Of a DNA stretch of 64,000 bases, positions 34,561-43,416 are shown one piece after another; the first letter of the stretch is position 1; each line of letters opens with the position of its first letter. This DNA is from UBA7446 sp965656545 (lineage in GTDB: Bacteria > Bacteroidota > Bacteroidia > Flavobacteriales > Flavobacteriaceae): NCBI GenBank assembly GCA_965656545.1, contig CBFHKZ010000001.1, forward strand, positions 372,001 through 436,000, read 5' to 3'. Under the pieces are notes generated by a model, which saw only the letters and a program-made list of their open reading frames with translations, was not told where the DNA came from and searched no databases. Made by a program: the position numbers and the translations under genes.

Positions 34561-34713
34561 ACTGGCGCGCGCCTGTCTTGCCGCCAGGCAGGTCTGTGGC
34601 GCGTGACTAATCTTCGTTGTGACGTGTATTAAAAAGAGGTTTTGCGTGGCATAAGTAGGTTTTTATATTTCTAAATGTATAGGTTTTTAAGAATGACACG
34701 TAGGCGCGCCAGT
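34561..34713. repeat. GC-rich inverted repeats in the 225-base gap
   Basis: The gap 34520-34744 has no gene. It contains a GC-rich block at 34561-34605 with GCCTG (34571-34575) facing CAGGC (34585-34589), and ACTGGCGCGC (34561-34570) is the exact complement of GCGCGCCAGT at 34704-34713. The block differs sharply in composition from its AT-rich surroundings and resembles short interspersed hairpin repeats; only one copy is in this window. Confidence 0.5.
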
Positions 34714-34744
34714 GGGTTTTCTATAAGCTTAGCGAAAATTTCGT

Positions 34745-35242
34745 TTAATCGTCATCATGGTCATCATCATGGTCATCATTATACATATCACTTACAGTTG
34801 CACCCGTTCTAATTTCAGCATGCATGATTTCGCCACCTGTAGTTCCCGTTTCCTTGGCAAAAAACAGGGCTGCTATTGTCAAGAGAATTGTGAGGTATCC
34901 TATCCATTTCGCAAATGGTTTGCGTTTTATGCATGCCCATAAACCAAGTAGTGAAACACCACCCAACAGGTACATGATTAAAGAAAAAGTTTCTGCTGTT
35001 TCTTCGTGTATTTCCATATATTTTTCTTCAACGCCTGGAAGGTCTTCTATGAAGTGCTCAGCGGCTTCACCACTAGAATAGGCAGCAACGGTTAGCAGTG
35101 CAGCCAAGATGTAAAACATGTATGCGGTTCGTTTTAGTATGCTTGATTTTAAAACCCCTCCTGCGATGAGTAATAGTAAGCCAACAATAGGCAGGATAAT
35201 AGGAAAATGATTGATGGCTAAATGTAGGTGTGCTTCGTTCAT
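34745..35242 (-). CDS. DUF2231-like membrane protein with Asp/His tail
   Basis: 165 residues. Starts MNEAHLHLAINHFPIILPI, the DUF2231-type opening with several histidines, and has four hydrophobic helices. The last 11 residues are NDDHDDDHDDD, an acidic, histidine-bearing tail likely to bind divalent metal, coded by a near-perfect (TCATCATGG)-type short repeat. It follows the VIT1/CCC1 transporter gene by 11 bases, so a role in metal handling is inferred. Family function is unknown. Confidence 0.75.
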   Translation of the reverse strand: MNEAHLHLAINHFPIILPIVGLLLLIAGGVLKSSILKRTAYMFYILAALLTVAAYSSGEAAEHFIEDLPGVEEKYMEIHEETAETFSLIMYLLGGVSLLGLWACIKRKPFAKWIGYLTILLTIAALFFAKETGTTGGEIMHAEIRTGATVSDMYNDDHDDDHDDD

Positions 35243-35253
35243 GATTAGTGTTG

Positions 35254-35967
35254 TTAAATGGTTATTTTAAATAGATGCCCAACCCACGCGGTTAGACCCA
35301 TAGCGATGGTGCCCCAAAAACTTATTCGTGCGATTGCCTTAAAAACGCTGGAGCCTCCCGTTTTTGCAGCTACGATTCCCAATAGGATTAAAAAAAATAA
35401 GGCAGAAACATAGAGGGAATATTTTAAGTGCAGCAAAGGCAGAAACAGCACGACAACTAAGGGCAATGCTCCGCCAGAAATAAAGGCCAAACAGCTCGAA
35501 ATAGCGGCTTGAATGGGTTTTGCTTTGCTTATCTCATTCAATCCCAGTTCATCTCTGACATGCGCTGCCAGGGCATCGTGTTCGGTAAGTTCTTCTGCAA
35601 CGGTTTTTGCTGTTTGCTTCTTCAACCCTCTCTTTTCATAAATTGCTGCCAATAGTTCAAGCTCTACTTCGGGCATTTCTGCTAGTTCCTTCTTTTCTCT
35701 TTCTATATCTGCCTGTTCGATATCTGTTTGGGAACTCACCGATACATATTCTCCTGCTGCCATGGACAAAGCGCCAGCTATAAGTCCTGCAAGCGTAGCC
35801 AGGATGATGGTTTCTCTATTGTCACTAGCTGCGGCAACGCCAATGGAAATACTGGCTGTGGACAAAATACCATCGTTAGCACCCAGAACCGCCGCCCTTA
35901 GCCAGTTGCTTTTGTGGATGTAATGATTGTCTAAATAGTTGTCAATATTGGGTTCGACTTTAGTCAT
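35254..35967 (-). CDS. VIT1/CCC1-family iron or manganese transporter
   Basis: 237 residues. N-terminal GANDGILSTASISIGVAAA (about 29-47) and ALSMAAGEYVSVSSQTDIE are VIT1/CCC1 signatures; a cytoplasmic acidic/helical segment (KKELAEMPEVELELLAAIYEKRG) corresponds to the metal-binding domain; three helices follow. In plants and yeast the family moves Fe2+/Mn2+ into vacuoles; bacterial members probably export or buffer these metals. First gene of a two-gene operon with the Asp/His-tailed membrane protein. Confidence 0.88.
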   Translation of the reverse strand: MTKVEPNIDNYLDNHYIHKSNWLRAAVLGANDGILSTASISIGVAAASDNRETIILATLAGLIAGALSMAAGEYVSVSSQTDIEQADIEREKKELAEMPEVELELLAAIYEKRGLKKQTAKTVAEELTEHDALAAHVRDELGLNEISKAKPIQAAISSCLAFISGGALPLVVVLFLPLLHLKYSLYVSALFFLILLGIVAAKTGGSSVFKAIARISFWGTIAMGLTAWVGHLFKITI

Positions 35968-36099
35968 ATACTAACCGTAATTATTACGTAGATAAATGTT
36001 TATTTACCCTCAAGAATATGCTCAAAAAGCAAAATTTTTTGCTTTGGAAGTAGAACAGACTTGGGGTTTGTTCACAACTAAATTAGTAAAATATTTCGA

Positions 36100-37428
36100 T
36101 TAGCGCAGTACCTTGGAAGGAAACACCACGGTACTTTGGTGCCCATCGGCGCCCACAGCAGCCACGCCAAACAAATAGTTGTCCAGCACAATCCCCTCAA
36201 GGATGGTTTGGGTTTTATTACCCACATATTTACTGTACTGCCAGGTAGGAGAGGTGGTATCGCGCCAATACACCATATAGCCTGCTGTGTTAGGACTTTC
36301 TGAAGCCACCCACTCCAATCGCGCACTGGGGGCTACTACGCCACCTATGGCAACTTCCTTTGGTGCAGCTGGTGCCCAAGCCAAAGCCGCTAACGATATG
36401 GCATTTACAGCCGTAAGCTTGGCTGCATAGGCTGCGTTTACGCCAGACAACACATCGCCATAAGCAATGCCGTCTTCGTTTCGGATGTCTTGGTGCTGAC
36501 GGTTGTAGTTTTCATGTGCTTCCATGATGCGAATACCCGCAAAACCAACATCGTTAAATGGGCGGTGGTGACCACCACGACCAAATCGGTCTAAGCGATA
36601 AATCAGCATGGGGTTCATCTCCGGCATATAGGTTTGGGTCGTTTTGTGTACGTAGCGCGCCAATTGTCGGGAAATACCATCTACCTCGCCACCATAAAAA
36701 CGGCGTTGCTTGCGGGCACGCTCCGTTTCGGTTGGTGATGTAGGCTCAGAGAAAATGCGAAAACTGCGGTTGTCAATGACGCCATCTACCCCTTCAATAT
36801 TACCAATCATATCGTTGTTCAGTACGCCGATAATCTCCCAATTGTTGTCCAAGGCATATTGCGCTAATCCTTTACCGCCATACAGGCCTTGTTCCTCTCC
36901 AGAGAGGCCCACATAAATAATGCTGTTGGCAAAACGATATTTCGATAATACCCTTGCCGCCTCAATGGCACCTGCCATCCCCGTGGCATTGTCGTTAGCA
37001 CCCGGCGAATCAGATGTAAAGTTATTGGGGTCGCTGACTCTAGAGTCGATATCCCCACTCATGATGACAAACCTATTTGGATGAACACTACCGCGTTGTA
37101 TGGCAACAATATTGTTGATCCAAACGTCGCGCGTAAGGCGTCGCCCATCGGCTTTAAACATATTTTTCTGTTCAAAAACTTCAAGACAGTTTCCGCAGTC
37201 AGCGCTTATTTGTGCAAAAGATTTTTTGATCCATCTTCTGGCTGCGCCAATGCCCCTCGTTTCCGATAAGGTATCACTTAAGGTATGGCGGGTGCCAAAG
37301 TTGGCCAAGGTCTCCACATCCGTTATGATGCGATTGGCGGACACTGCTTCAATAATATCATACATCCGTGCGTCCTGTTGCCCAAAGGCAAGACTAATGG
37401 TAAAAAGCAAGAAGCAAAGGCGATACAT
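36100..37428 (-). CDS. Secreted M28-family metallopeptidase with altered first metal ligand
   Basis: 442 residues from the ATG at 37428, which follows the preceding gene's stop by one base; the signal peptide MYRLCFLLFTISLAFG supports this start over an upstream one. M28 motifs: SGDIDSR (125-129 region), GANDNATG (Asp146), SGEEQG (Glu178/179), NNDMIG (Asp206) and NRQHQD (His312). Normally the first motif is GHxDS with His as zinc ligand; here it is Asp126. A fibronectin-III-like domain follows (about 355-442). Last gene of the fadNAE-like operon. Probably an aminopeptidase, periplasmic or exported. Confidence 0.85.
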   Translation of the reverse strand: MYRLCFLLFTISLAFGQQDARMYDIIEAVSANRIITDVETLANFGTRHTLSDTLSETRGIGAARRWIKKSFAQISADCGNCLEVFEQKNMFKADGRRLTRDVWINNIVAIQRGSVHPNRFVIMSGDIDSRVSDPNNFTSDSPGANDNATGMAGAIEAARVLSKYRFANSIIYVGLSGEEQGLYGGKGLAQYALDNNWEIIGVLNNDMIGNIEGVDGVIDNRSFRIFSEPTSPTETERARKQRRFYGGEVDGISRQLARYVHKTTQTYMPEMNPMLIYRLDRFGRGGHHRPFNDVGFAGIRIMEAHENYNRQHQDIRNEDGIAYGDVLSGVNAAYAAKLTAVNAISLAALAWAPAAPKEVAIGGVVAPSARLEWVASESPNTAGYMVYWRDTTSPTWQYSKYVGNKTQTILEGIVLDNYLFGVAAVGADGHQSTVVFPSKVLR

Positions 37429-37429
37429 A

Positions 37430-39232
37430 TTAGAAGCAATAATTGTTTTCAGCAGCCACCTTATCAGCCACTTTGTTGCGCAATGCAATTACATTTGGAT
37501 ATTCCATGTATTTGGTAAAACGCTTAAGTCCCATAAGCAAGGCTTTTTGTTCATCGCCCTCGGCAAATCCCAAGATGGCTTCACGGCCTTTGGTGGTGAT
37601 TTTTTCAACCGCTTGATAGAGGTACAACTGACTGAGTGCCACTTGATATTCTTGAGCTTCTAGCCCATAAACACCTACATTCTTTTCAGCTCTTAATACG
37701 GCAGATTCTGCCATATAAACTTCAATTAAAATATCGGCAACAGCCAACAACAGTTGTTGGTGTTCCTCAAGTTCGGTGCCGTATTTCTGTACCCCTGCAC
37801 CTGCAATCATCAAAAAGACTTTTTTAAGATTTTTAAGGATGTGCTTTTCTTGGCTCATGGGTTCGCTGAAGTCAGGAATGGCAAAATCAGGAATGCCCAA
37901 AAGCTCTTCGCCCACTGCTGTGGCAGGACCAATCAAGTCCAGTTGTCCTTTCATGGCTTTTTTGATGAGCATGCCTACCGATAGCATACGGTTGATTTCG
38001 TTGGTTCCTTCGTAGATTCGTGCTATACGTGTATCGCGCCAAGCCGTCTCCATGGGCATGTCGGCCGAAAAGCCCATACCGCCCATAACTTGGATACCCT
38101 CGTCAGCCGTTATTTGTGTTTGTTCAGAACAGGCAACCTTTAGAATGGAGCATTCAATCACATATTCTTCAACGCCTTTTAATTCGGCTTCTTGGTGACT
38201 GTTCCCAGCTGCTTCACGGAGTGCAATGCGGTCTTCAATATCCTTTGCTGCTCTGTAGCAAGCTGCTTCACCAGCATACAAGAACGTTGCCATATTAGCG
38301 AGCTTTTGTTTGATGGCACCAAACTTTGCAATCGGCGTTTTGAACTGCACCCGTTGGTTGGCAAAGCTAACGGCTTCATTAAGCACGCGTCTTTGACCGT
38401 CTAGCGTAGCAACAGCCAGCTTGATGCGCCCAACGTTAAGGGCATTCATGGCAATCTTAAACCCATTGCCACGCTCCGATAACATATTCTCTACCGGTAC
38501 TTTGGTGTCGCTAAAAAACACCTGTCGTGTTGATGAGGCTTTGATACCTAATTTCTTTTCTTCTTCGCCCATTGAAATACCATTCTCAGGGTCGTTAGGA
38601 ATGATAAAGCCTGTAATGTTTTTGTCGTCTTCAATGCGTGCAAATACAATCATTAAATCGGCATAGCCCGCGTTGGAGATCCATATTTTTTGACCCGAAA
38701 TAAGGTAGTGCGAGCCATCATCAGAAAGTACTGCTTTGGTCTTTCCGCTGTTGGCATCCGAACCGGCCGTTGGCTCGGTAAGGCAATAACAACCTATCCA
38801 TTCACCGCTTGCCAATTTGGGGACGTATTTTTTCTTTTGCTCCTCGTTTCCGTAGAGTACGATTGGCATGGTACCTATTCCCGTATGTGCACCAAAGGCA
38901 GTGGAAAGAGAGCCAGAAGCCCCCGACATATATTCGCAGACCAGCATGGTGTCTACAAAGCCCATCCCCATGCCGCCATAAGCTTCGGGTACGCTAACAC
39001 CCAAAAAGCCCATGTCGCCAATTTTGCGCATCAGCTCAAAGGTGTAATCGTAGTCTTTGTTGTCAAAACGCTCACGAGCAGGCCAGACCTCTCGGTCAAC
39101 AAACTCCTGAATCGCATCGCGCATCATGCGCTGTTCTTCGTTAAATTCTTCTGGGGTGAAGATGTCTTGTGCTTTGGTGTCCTCTAGAATAAAGGCACCA
39201 CCACGGGTAAGTTTACGTACTGCTGTTTCCAT
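37430..39232 (-). CDS. fadE: Acyl-CoA dehydrogenase, FadE type
   Basis: 600 residues, the long acyl-CoA dehydrogenase form. FAD enzyme for the first oxidation of acyl-CoA to trans-2-enoyl-CoA. Seen: CYCLTEPTAGSDANSGKT, WISNAGYADLMIVFAR, and the region ARIYEGTNEINR with the family's catalytic Glu. The C-terminal 150 residues are the extra helical domain. Nine bases after the thiolase gene; downstream the peptidase start overlaps nearly. Order fadN-fadA-fadE matches the Bacillus subtilis fadNAE operon. Confidence 0.95.
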   Translation of the reverse strand: METAVRKLTRGGAFILEDTKAQDIFTPEEFNEEQRMMRDAIQEFVDREVWPARERFDNKDYDYTFELMRKIGDMGFLGVSVPEAYGGMGMGFVDTMLVCEYMSGASGSLSTAFGAHTGIGTMPIVLYGNEEQKKKYVPKLASGEWIGCYCLTEPTAGSDANSGKTKAVLSDDGSHYLISGQKIWISNAGYADLMIVFARIEDDKNITGFIIPNDPENGISMGEEEKKLGIKASSTRQVFFSDTKVPVENMLSERGNGFKIAMNALNVGRIKLAVATLDGQRRVLNEAVSFANQRVQFKTPIAKFGAIKQKLANMATFLYAGEAACYRAAKDIEDRIALREAAGNSHQEAELKGVEEYVIECSILKVACSEQTQITADEGIQVMGGMGFSADMPMETAWRDTRIARIYEGTNEINRMLSVGMLIKKAMKGQLDLIGPATAVGEELLGIPDFAIPDFSEPMSQEKHILKNLKKVFLMIAGAGVQKYGTELEEHQQLLLAVADILIEVYMAESAVLRAEKNVGVYGLEAQEYQVALSQLYLYQAVEKITTKGREAILGFAEGDEQKALLMGLKRFTKYMEYPNVIALRNKVADKVAAENNYCF

Positions 39233-39241
39233 AAGTTGGTG

Positions 39242-40420
39242 TTATAATCGTTCAAAAATGCCGGCTGCGCCCTGTCCTGTTCCCACACACATGGTCACCA
39301 TACCGTATTTGTTATCTCTCTTTTTCATTTCATCAAATAGCTGCACCGAAAGCTTTGCGCCCGTGCACCCAAGTGGATGTCCAAGTGCAATGGCACCTCC
39401 GTTAACGTTTATGATATCGGGGTTTAATCCCAAAGTTCTTATCACCGCCAACGACTGTGAAGCAAAGGCTTCGTTTAGCTCAATCAATTCAATATCTTCT
39501 TGTTTCATTCCAGCTTGCTTTAGCGCTTTTGGAATGGCTGCTACAGGACCAATGCCCATAATTCGTGGCGGTACGCCTGCTGCTGCATAACTAACCATGC
39601 GCGCAATAGGGGTAACCCCGAGTTCTTTGACCATATCCTCACTCATGATTAATGTCATGGCTGCACCATCGCTGGTTTGTGAGGCATTACCTGCAGTTAC
39701 GGAGCCACCAGCTGAAAACACGGGACGTAGTTTGGCCAGTTTATCAATAGCCGTATCGGCACGTGGACCTTCGTCTGTGTCCACCACATAGTTGCGTGTT
39801 TTTTTGGTGTTTCCTTCCAAATAGGTTTCTTCAATGTGGATGGGTACAATTTGCTCTTTAAAGGTACCGCTATTGAGTGCCGCAAGTGCCTTTTGGTGTG
39901 AGCCATAAGAAAATGCGTCTTGGTCTTCGCGAGAGATGTTGTATTCTTTGGCTACAGCCTCTGCCGTGAGCCCCATACCCCAATAGTAATCTTCTTTTCC
40001 ATTTTTTACCAATTCATAATCGGGAACGGGTTTGTATCCACCAAAGGGGATATAACTCATGCTTTCCGATCCTCCTGCGATGATGCATTCCGCCATACCA
40101 GATTGAATCTTGGCAGTGGCCATGGCAATGGTTTCCAAGCCCGAGGCACAGTAACGATTAACGGTAACGCCCGGAACCGTATCGGTTTCCAGTCCCATTA
40201 GCGAGATGAGTCGCGCCATGTTAAGCCCTTGCTCTGCTTCGGGCATGGCATTTCCAATAATGACGTCGTCGATGCGATTTTTGTCTAATTCAGGGATGCT
40301 GTCCATGAGGTGGGCAACCGTTTCTGCGGCCAGTTCGTCTGGACGCTTAAAGCGGAAAAGTCCCCGTGGTGCTTTTCCAACGGCGGTGCGATATGCCCGT
40401 ACGATATAAGCTATTTTCAT
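39242..40420 (-). CDS. fadA: Acetyl-CoA acyltransferase (3-ketoacyl-CoA thiolase)
   Basis: 392 residues. Last step of beta-oxidation, cleaving 3-ketoacyl-CoA with CoA. Catalytic Cys91 in TVNRYCASGLET, His in ALGHPLGCTGA near residue 348 and Cys378 in MVTMCVGTGQGAAG. Ninety-six bases after the fadN-like gene; this spacer holds a small GCCCAT/ATGGGC hairpin (40496-40508). Confidence 0.96.
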   Translation of the reverse strand: MKIAYIVRAYRTAVGKAPRGLFRFKRPDELAAETVAHLMDSIPELDKNRIDDVIIGNAMPEAEQGLNMARLISLMGLETDTVPGVTVNRYCASGLETIAMATAKIQSGMAECIIAGGSESMSYIPFGGYKPVPDYELVKNGKEDYYWGMGLTAEAVAKEYNISREDQDAFSYGSHQKALAALNSGTFKEQIVPIHIEETYLEGNTKKTRNYVVDTDEGPRADTAIDKLAKLRPVFSAGGSVTAGNASQTSDGAAMTLIMSEDMVKELGVTPIARMVSYAAAGVPPRIMGIGPVAAIPKALKQAGMKQEDIELIELNEAFASQSLAVIRTLGLNPDIINVNGGAIALGHPLGCTGAKLSVQLFDEMKKRDNKYGMVTMCVGTGQGAAGIFERL

Positions 40421-40516
40421 CTATTTAATTTTTTTCAATTTCTTGATATTCAGTAATTAATTCAATCGATTAGCGTTGATTATTGTCTGCTTAATGCCCA
40501 TTATGGGCTTTCATAA

Positions 40517-42922
40517 TTAGTTGCGTAAAGGTTTACCTGTTTTGAGCATATGTTGAATGCGTTCCAATGTTTTTCGTTCGGCGCATAGCGATAAAAAAGC
40601 CTCTCGCTCGATGTCCAGCAAATAGCGTTCGCTTACTTGCGTCGCTTGCGACAGATCGCCTCCTGCCATTACATAGGCAAGTTTGTTGGCGATTTTTTGA
40701 TCGTGTTCCGAAATATAATGTCCCGCTTCCATACTATCTGTACCTACCAAAAACATGCCCAAAGCTTGTTTTCCAAGGACTTTTATGTCTGTGCGTTGTT
40801 TGGGTTGGGTATAGCCGCGTTGCGCCATAAGCAGGGCTTCCTGCTTGGCAATGTTCAGCTGCTGTTTGCCGTTGACCACCACGATATCTTTCCCTTTCTG
40901 TAAAATGCTAAAGTCATAGGCTTCATAAGCCGAGGTAGCCACCTTTGCCATACCTATGGCCAAGAAATGCTCTTGGAGTACATTTAGCTCTACGTCGTTT
41001 TTGCGGAACATATCGGAGGCACGCAAGGTCATTTCCTTAGAACCACCACCGCCAGGAATGACCCCAACGCCAAATTCTACCAAACCGATATAGGTTTCTG
41101 CAGCAGCCACTACTTTGTCGGCGTGCATGGACAGTTCACAGCCCCCACCGAGCGTTAGTCCGTGTGGCGCAGCAACTGTGGGTACACTCGAGTAACGCAT
41201 CCGCATCATGGTGTCTTGGAAGTACTTAATGGCCATATTCAGTTCATCGTATTCCTGTTCTACTGCTAGCATGAAGATCATGCCCAAATTGGCACCTGCC
41301 GAGAAGTTGGCGCCGTTATTGCCTACCACAACACCTTCATAGCCTTGTTCTGCTAGGTCAATACCTTTATTTATGCCCTGCAAGACACCCGCACCGATGG
41401 TATTCATTTTTGAGCGAAACTCTATGTTTAAAATACCATCACCCAGGTCAATTACCGAGCACTCTTTGTTTTGCCAGATGGTCTTGTTGTCTCGGACGTG
41501 ATCCAAAATAATAAAGGCCTCTTGTCCGGGAACGGACACATATTTCTCTTTCTCAATATTATAATAGTGCGGCTTGTTTTCGGTAAGCTGATAAAAGCCT
41601 GTAGCGCCAGTGGCGGCCAATGTTTCTATCCATGGGGCAACTTGGTGCCCAGCTTCCTTAATAAGTGCAATTCCTTCTGTTAGTCCAACAGCATCCCACA
41701 ATTCAAAGGGGCCGTGTTCCCAACCAAAACCAGCCTTCATGGCTTCGTCTATTTGGTAAAGGGCATCTGAAATTTCGGGAATGCGGTACTGTACATAAGC
41801 AAAGGTTTCGCCCAAAACAGTGCGGTAGAACTGTGCTGCCTTGTCTGTCCCGTTTATCAAATTGGGAAAACGATCGGCGACACGCTCAACCTTTTTTGTT
41901 TTTTCAAGCGTAGCAAAAGATACGTTCTTTTTGGAGCGATACGTCATGGTATCCAAGTCCAATACGTGTATTTCAGACTTTCCGTCTTTGTCTTTTATTT
42001 TTTTGTAAAACCCTTGACCCGATTTGCTTCCAAGCCATTGCTCGTCCATCATTTTTTGAATAAAATCTGGCAACACAAAACAGTCACGGCGTTCGTCGTC
42101 CGGGCAGTTTTCGTGCAAGCCTTTGGCTACATGCACTAGGGTGTCTAGCCCCACAACATCTACCGTTCTAAAGGTGGCAGACTTGGGTCGTCCCATCACA
42201 GGGCCGGTTAGTTTATCTACTTCCTCCACAGTCAGTCCCATGGGTTTCATTTGGTGGAATAGACTCTGAATACAGAAGATGCCAATACGGTTACCGATAA
42301 AGGCAGGTGTGTCTTTGGCCAGTACGGCTGATTTACCCAAAAAGCGCGTGCCGTAGTCCATAAGAAAGTCTACAACCTCGGGCTTGCAATTTGGTCCTGG
42401 TACCACTTCAAATAACTTGAGGTAACGCGGTGGGTTGAAGAAGTGGGTAACGGTAAAGTGTTCTTGGAAGTCTTTGGATCTTCCTTCATTCATAAACTTG
42501 ATAGGAATACCAGAAGTGTTAGAGCTAACGAGTGTTCCGGGCGTTCTGTGTTGTTCTACTTGCTCAAATACGATTTTCTTAATGTCCAATCGTTCTACGA
42601 CGACTTCAATAATCCAATCCACGTCGGCAAGTTTGGACATATCGTCCTCAAAATTCCCTATTTGGATGCGATCCTTAAAGCTTGGATGATAGAGCGGTGC
42701 AGGTTTGCTTTTGATGGCTGCCGTTAGGTTGGTCGTAACAATACGATTGCGCACCGCTGGGTGTGTGGTGTCTAACCCTTTTTTCTTTTCAAGATCGTTG
42801 GGTTCTTTGGGTACGATATCCAGCAGCAATACCTCAACGCCAATATTGGCAAAGTGGCAGGCTATTCCGGCGCCCATGATTCCTGACCCTAATACGGCTA
42901 CTTTTTTTATACGTCTGTTCAT
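40517..42922 (-). CDS. fadN: 3-hydroxyacyl-CoA dehydrogenase / enoyl-CoA hydratase, FadN type
   Basis: 801 residues from the ATG at 42922 (MNRRIKKVAVLGSGIMGAG); a further upstream in-frame start would overlap the MarR gene. NAD-binding Rossmann motif GSGIMGAG at 11-18, hydroxyacyl-CoA dehydrogenase domains to about 400, then an enoyl-CoA hydratase domain (about 450-650) with NNGANFSAGANLG and GLTLGGGCELSMHAD. The dehydrogenase-first order is that of FadN rather than E. coli FadB. Seven bases after the MarR gene. Confidence 0.95.
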   Translation of the reverse strand: MNRRIKKVAVLGSGIMGAGIACHFANIGVEVLLLDIVPKEPNDLEKKKGLDTTHPAVRNRIVTTNLTAAIKSKPAPLYHPSFKDRIQIGNFEDDMSKLADVDWIIEVVVERLDIKKIVFEQVEQHRTPGTLVSSNTSGIPIKFMNEGRSKDFQEHFTVTHFFNPPRYLKLFEVVPGPNCKPEVVDFLMDYGTRFLGKSAVLAKDTPAFIGNRIGIFCIQSLFHQMKPMGLTVEEVDKLTGPVMGRPKSATFRTVDVVGLDTLVHVAKGLHENCPDDERRDCFVLPDFIQKMMDEQWLGSKSGQGFYKKIKDKDGKSEIHVLDLDTMTYRSKKNVSFATLEKTKKVERVADRFPNLINGTDKAAQFYRTVLGETFAYVQYRIPEISDALYQIDEAMKAGFGWEHGPFELWDAVGLTEGIALIKEAGHQVAPWIETLAATGATGFYQLTENKPHYYNIEKEKYVSVPGQEAFIILDHVRDNKTIWQNKECSVIDLGDGILNIEFRSKMNTIGAGVLQGINKGIDLAEQGYEGVVVGNNGANFSAGANLGMIFMLAVEQEYDELNMAIKYFQDTMMRMRYSSVPTVAAPHGLTLGGGCELSMHADKVVAAAETYIGLVEFGVGVIPGGGGSKEMTLRASDMFRKNDVELNVLQEHFLAIGMAKVATSAYEAYDFSILQKGKDIVVVNGKQQLNIAKQEALLMAQRGYTQPKQRTDIKVLGKQALGMFLVGTDSMEAGHYISEHDQKIANKLAYVMAGGDLSQATQVSERYLLDIEREAFLSLCAERKTLERIQHMLKTGKPLRN

Positions 42923-42929
42923 AGGTAGG

Positions 42930-43376
42930 TTATTTGTAAATGTTTTTTGATTGTATGAGTTCGATGATGGTTTCGGATACCTCCCTAAAGGTCTCCAGTT
43001 TTTTAGCATCGATGTTTTGCGCTACTTGTTCATTAAATTCCAGGACAAAGGACTTTGACAAATCCCTTTTTTCTAGCCCTGCTGTGGTAAGTTTAAGCAG
43101 TACGCTTCTGCCGTCATCGGGATTGGGTTCACGAACAATCAATCCCTTGTTTTCAAGTGTCTTTAGTGTTCTGGAAAGGCTGGTGGCCTCCATGCCCATC
43201 TTTGGTGCAATCGCCGTTGAGGGAGTTCCGTGAACAGGGTCTATTGATAACAACGCCAAACCCGTTGCCATTGAGGTGTCGTATTTAGCGGCTTCCTCAT
43301 TATACATTTTGGCAATGGCTTGCCATGCTGCTCGGTATAGTGCGTCAATAGTTGGATACGAAGTGGTTACTTGCAT
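42930..43376 (-). CDS. MarR-family regulator of the fad operon
   Basis: 148 residues from the ATG at 43376 (MQVTTSYPTIDAL); this start is four bases after a -7 element, so the longer reading to 43391 is rejected. Winged-helix DNA-binding segment at about 60-100: STAIAPKMGMEATSLSRTL, KTLENKGLIVREPNPDDGRS with the MarR wing motif DGRS. First gene of the fadN-fadA-fadE-peptidase operon and preceded by a 20-base palindrome across its promoter, so it most likely represses its own operon and responds to a fatty-acyl ligand (inference). Confidence 0.9.
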   Translation of the reverse strand: MQVTTSYPTIDALYRAAWQAIAKMYNEEAAKYDTSMATGLALLSIDPVHGTPSTAIAPKMGMEATSLSRTLKTLENKGLIVREPNPDDGRSVLLKLTTAGLEKRDLSKSFVLEFNEQVAQNIDAKKLETFREVSETIIELIQSKNIYK

Positions 43377-43380
43377 ACCC

Positions 43381-43388
43381 CAAACATA
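43381..43388 (-). promoter_or_regulatory. Promoter -7 element of the marR-fad operon, leaderless spacing
   Basis: Minus strand reads TATGTTTG, a perfect TAnnTTTG. Four bases (43377-43380) separate it from the MarR ATG. The palindrome at 43396-43415 fills the space between -7 and the expected -33 region. Confidence 0.7.
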
Positions 43389-43395
43389 CAAAAAA

Positions 43396-43415
43396 ATACT
43401 ATGCGCGCATAGTAT
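43396..43415 (-). promoter_or_regulatory. 20-base palindrome: candidate MarR operator and terminator of the upstream gene
   Basis: ATACTATGCGCGCATAGTAT is perfectly self-complementary. On the minus strand it is followed directly by seven T (43395-43389), so as RNA it makes an intrinsic terminator one base after the acyl-CoA synthetase stop codon. As DNA it lies just upstream of the marR -7 element, the usual place for a repressor site. An extra half-site TATGCGC lies at 43418-43424. Confidence 0.75.
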
Positions 43416-43416
43416 T

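Noticed and set aside
36026..36045. AAAGCAAAA/TTTTGCTTT inverted repeat upstream of the VIT1 gene
   Set aside because: AT-rich stem in an AT-rich gap and no T run after it on either strand; likely chance.
37429..37488. Longer N-terminus for the M28 peptidase
   Set aside because: It overlaps the acyl-CoA dehydrogenase end, and the signal peptide begins exactly at the internal ATG at 37428.
40496..40508. GCCCAT/ATGGGC hairpin between the fadN- and fadA-like genes
   Set aside because: Six pairs with a one-base centre and no T run; not a convincing terminator or operator, at most an RNA processing site.
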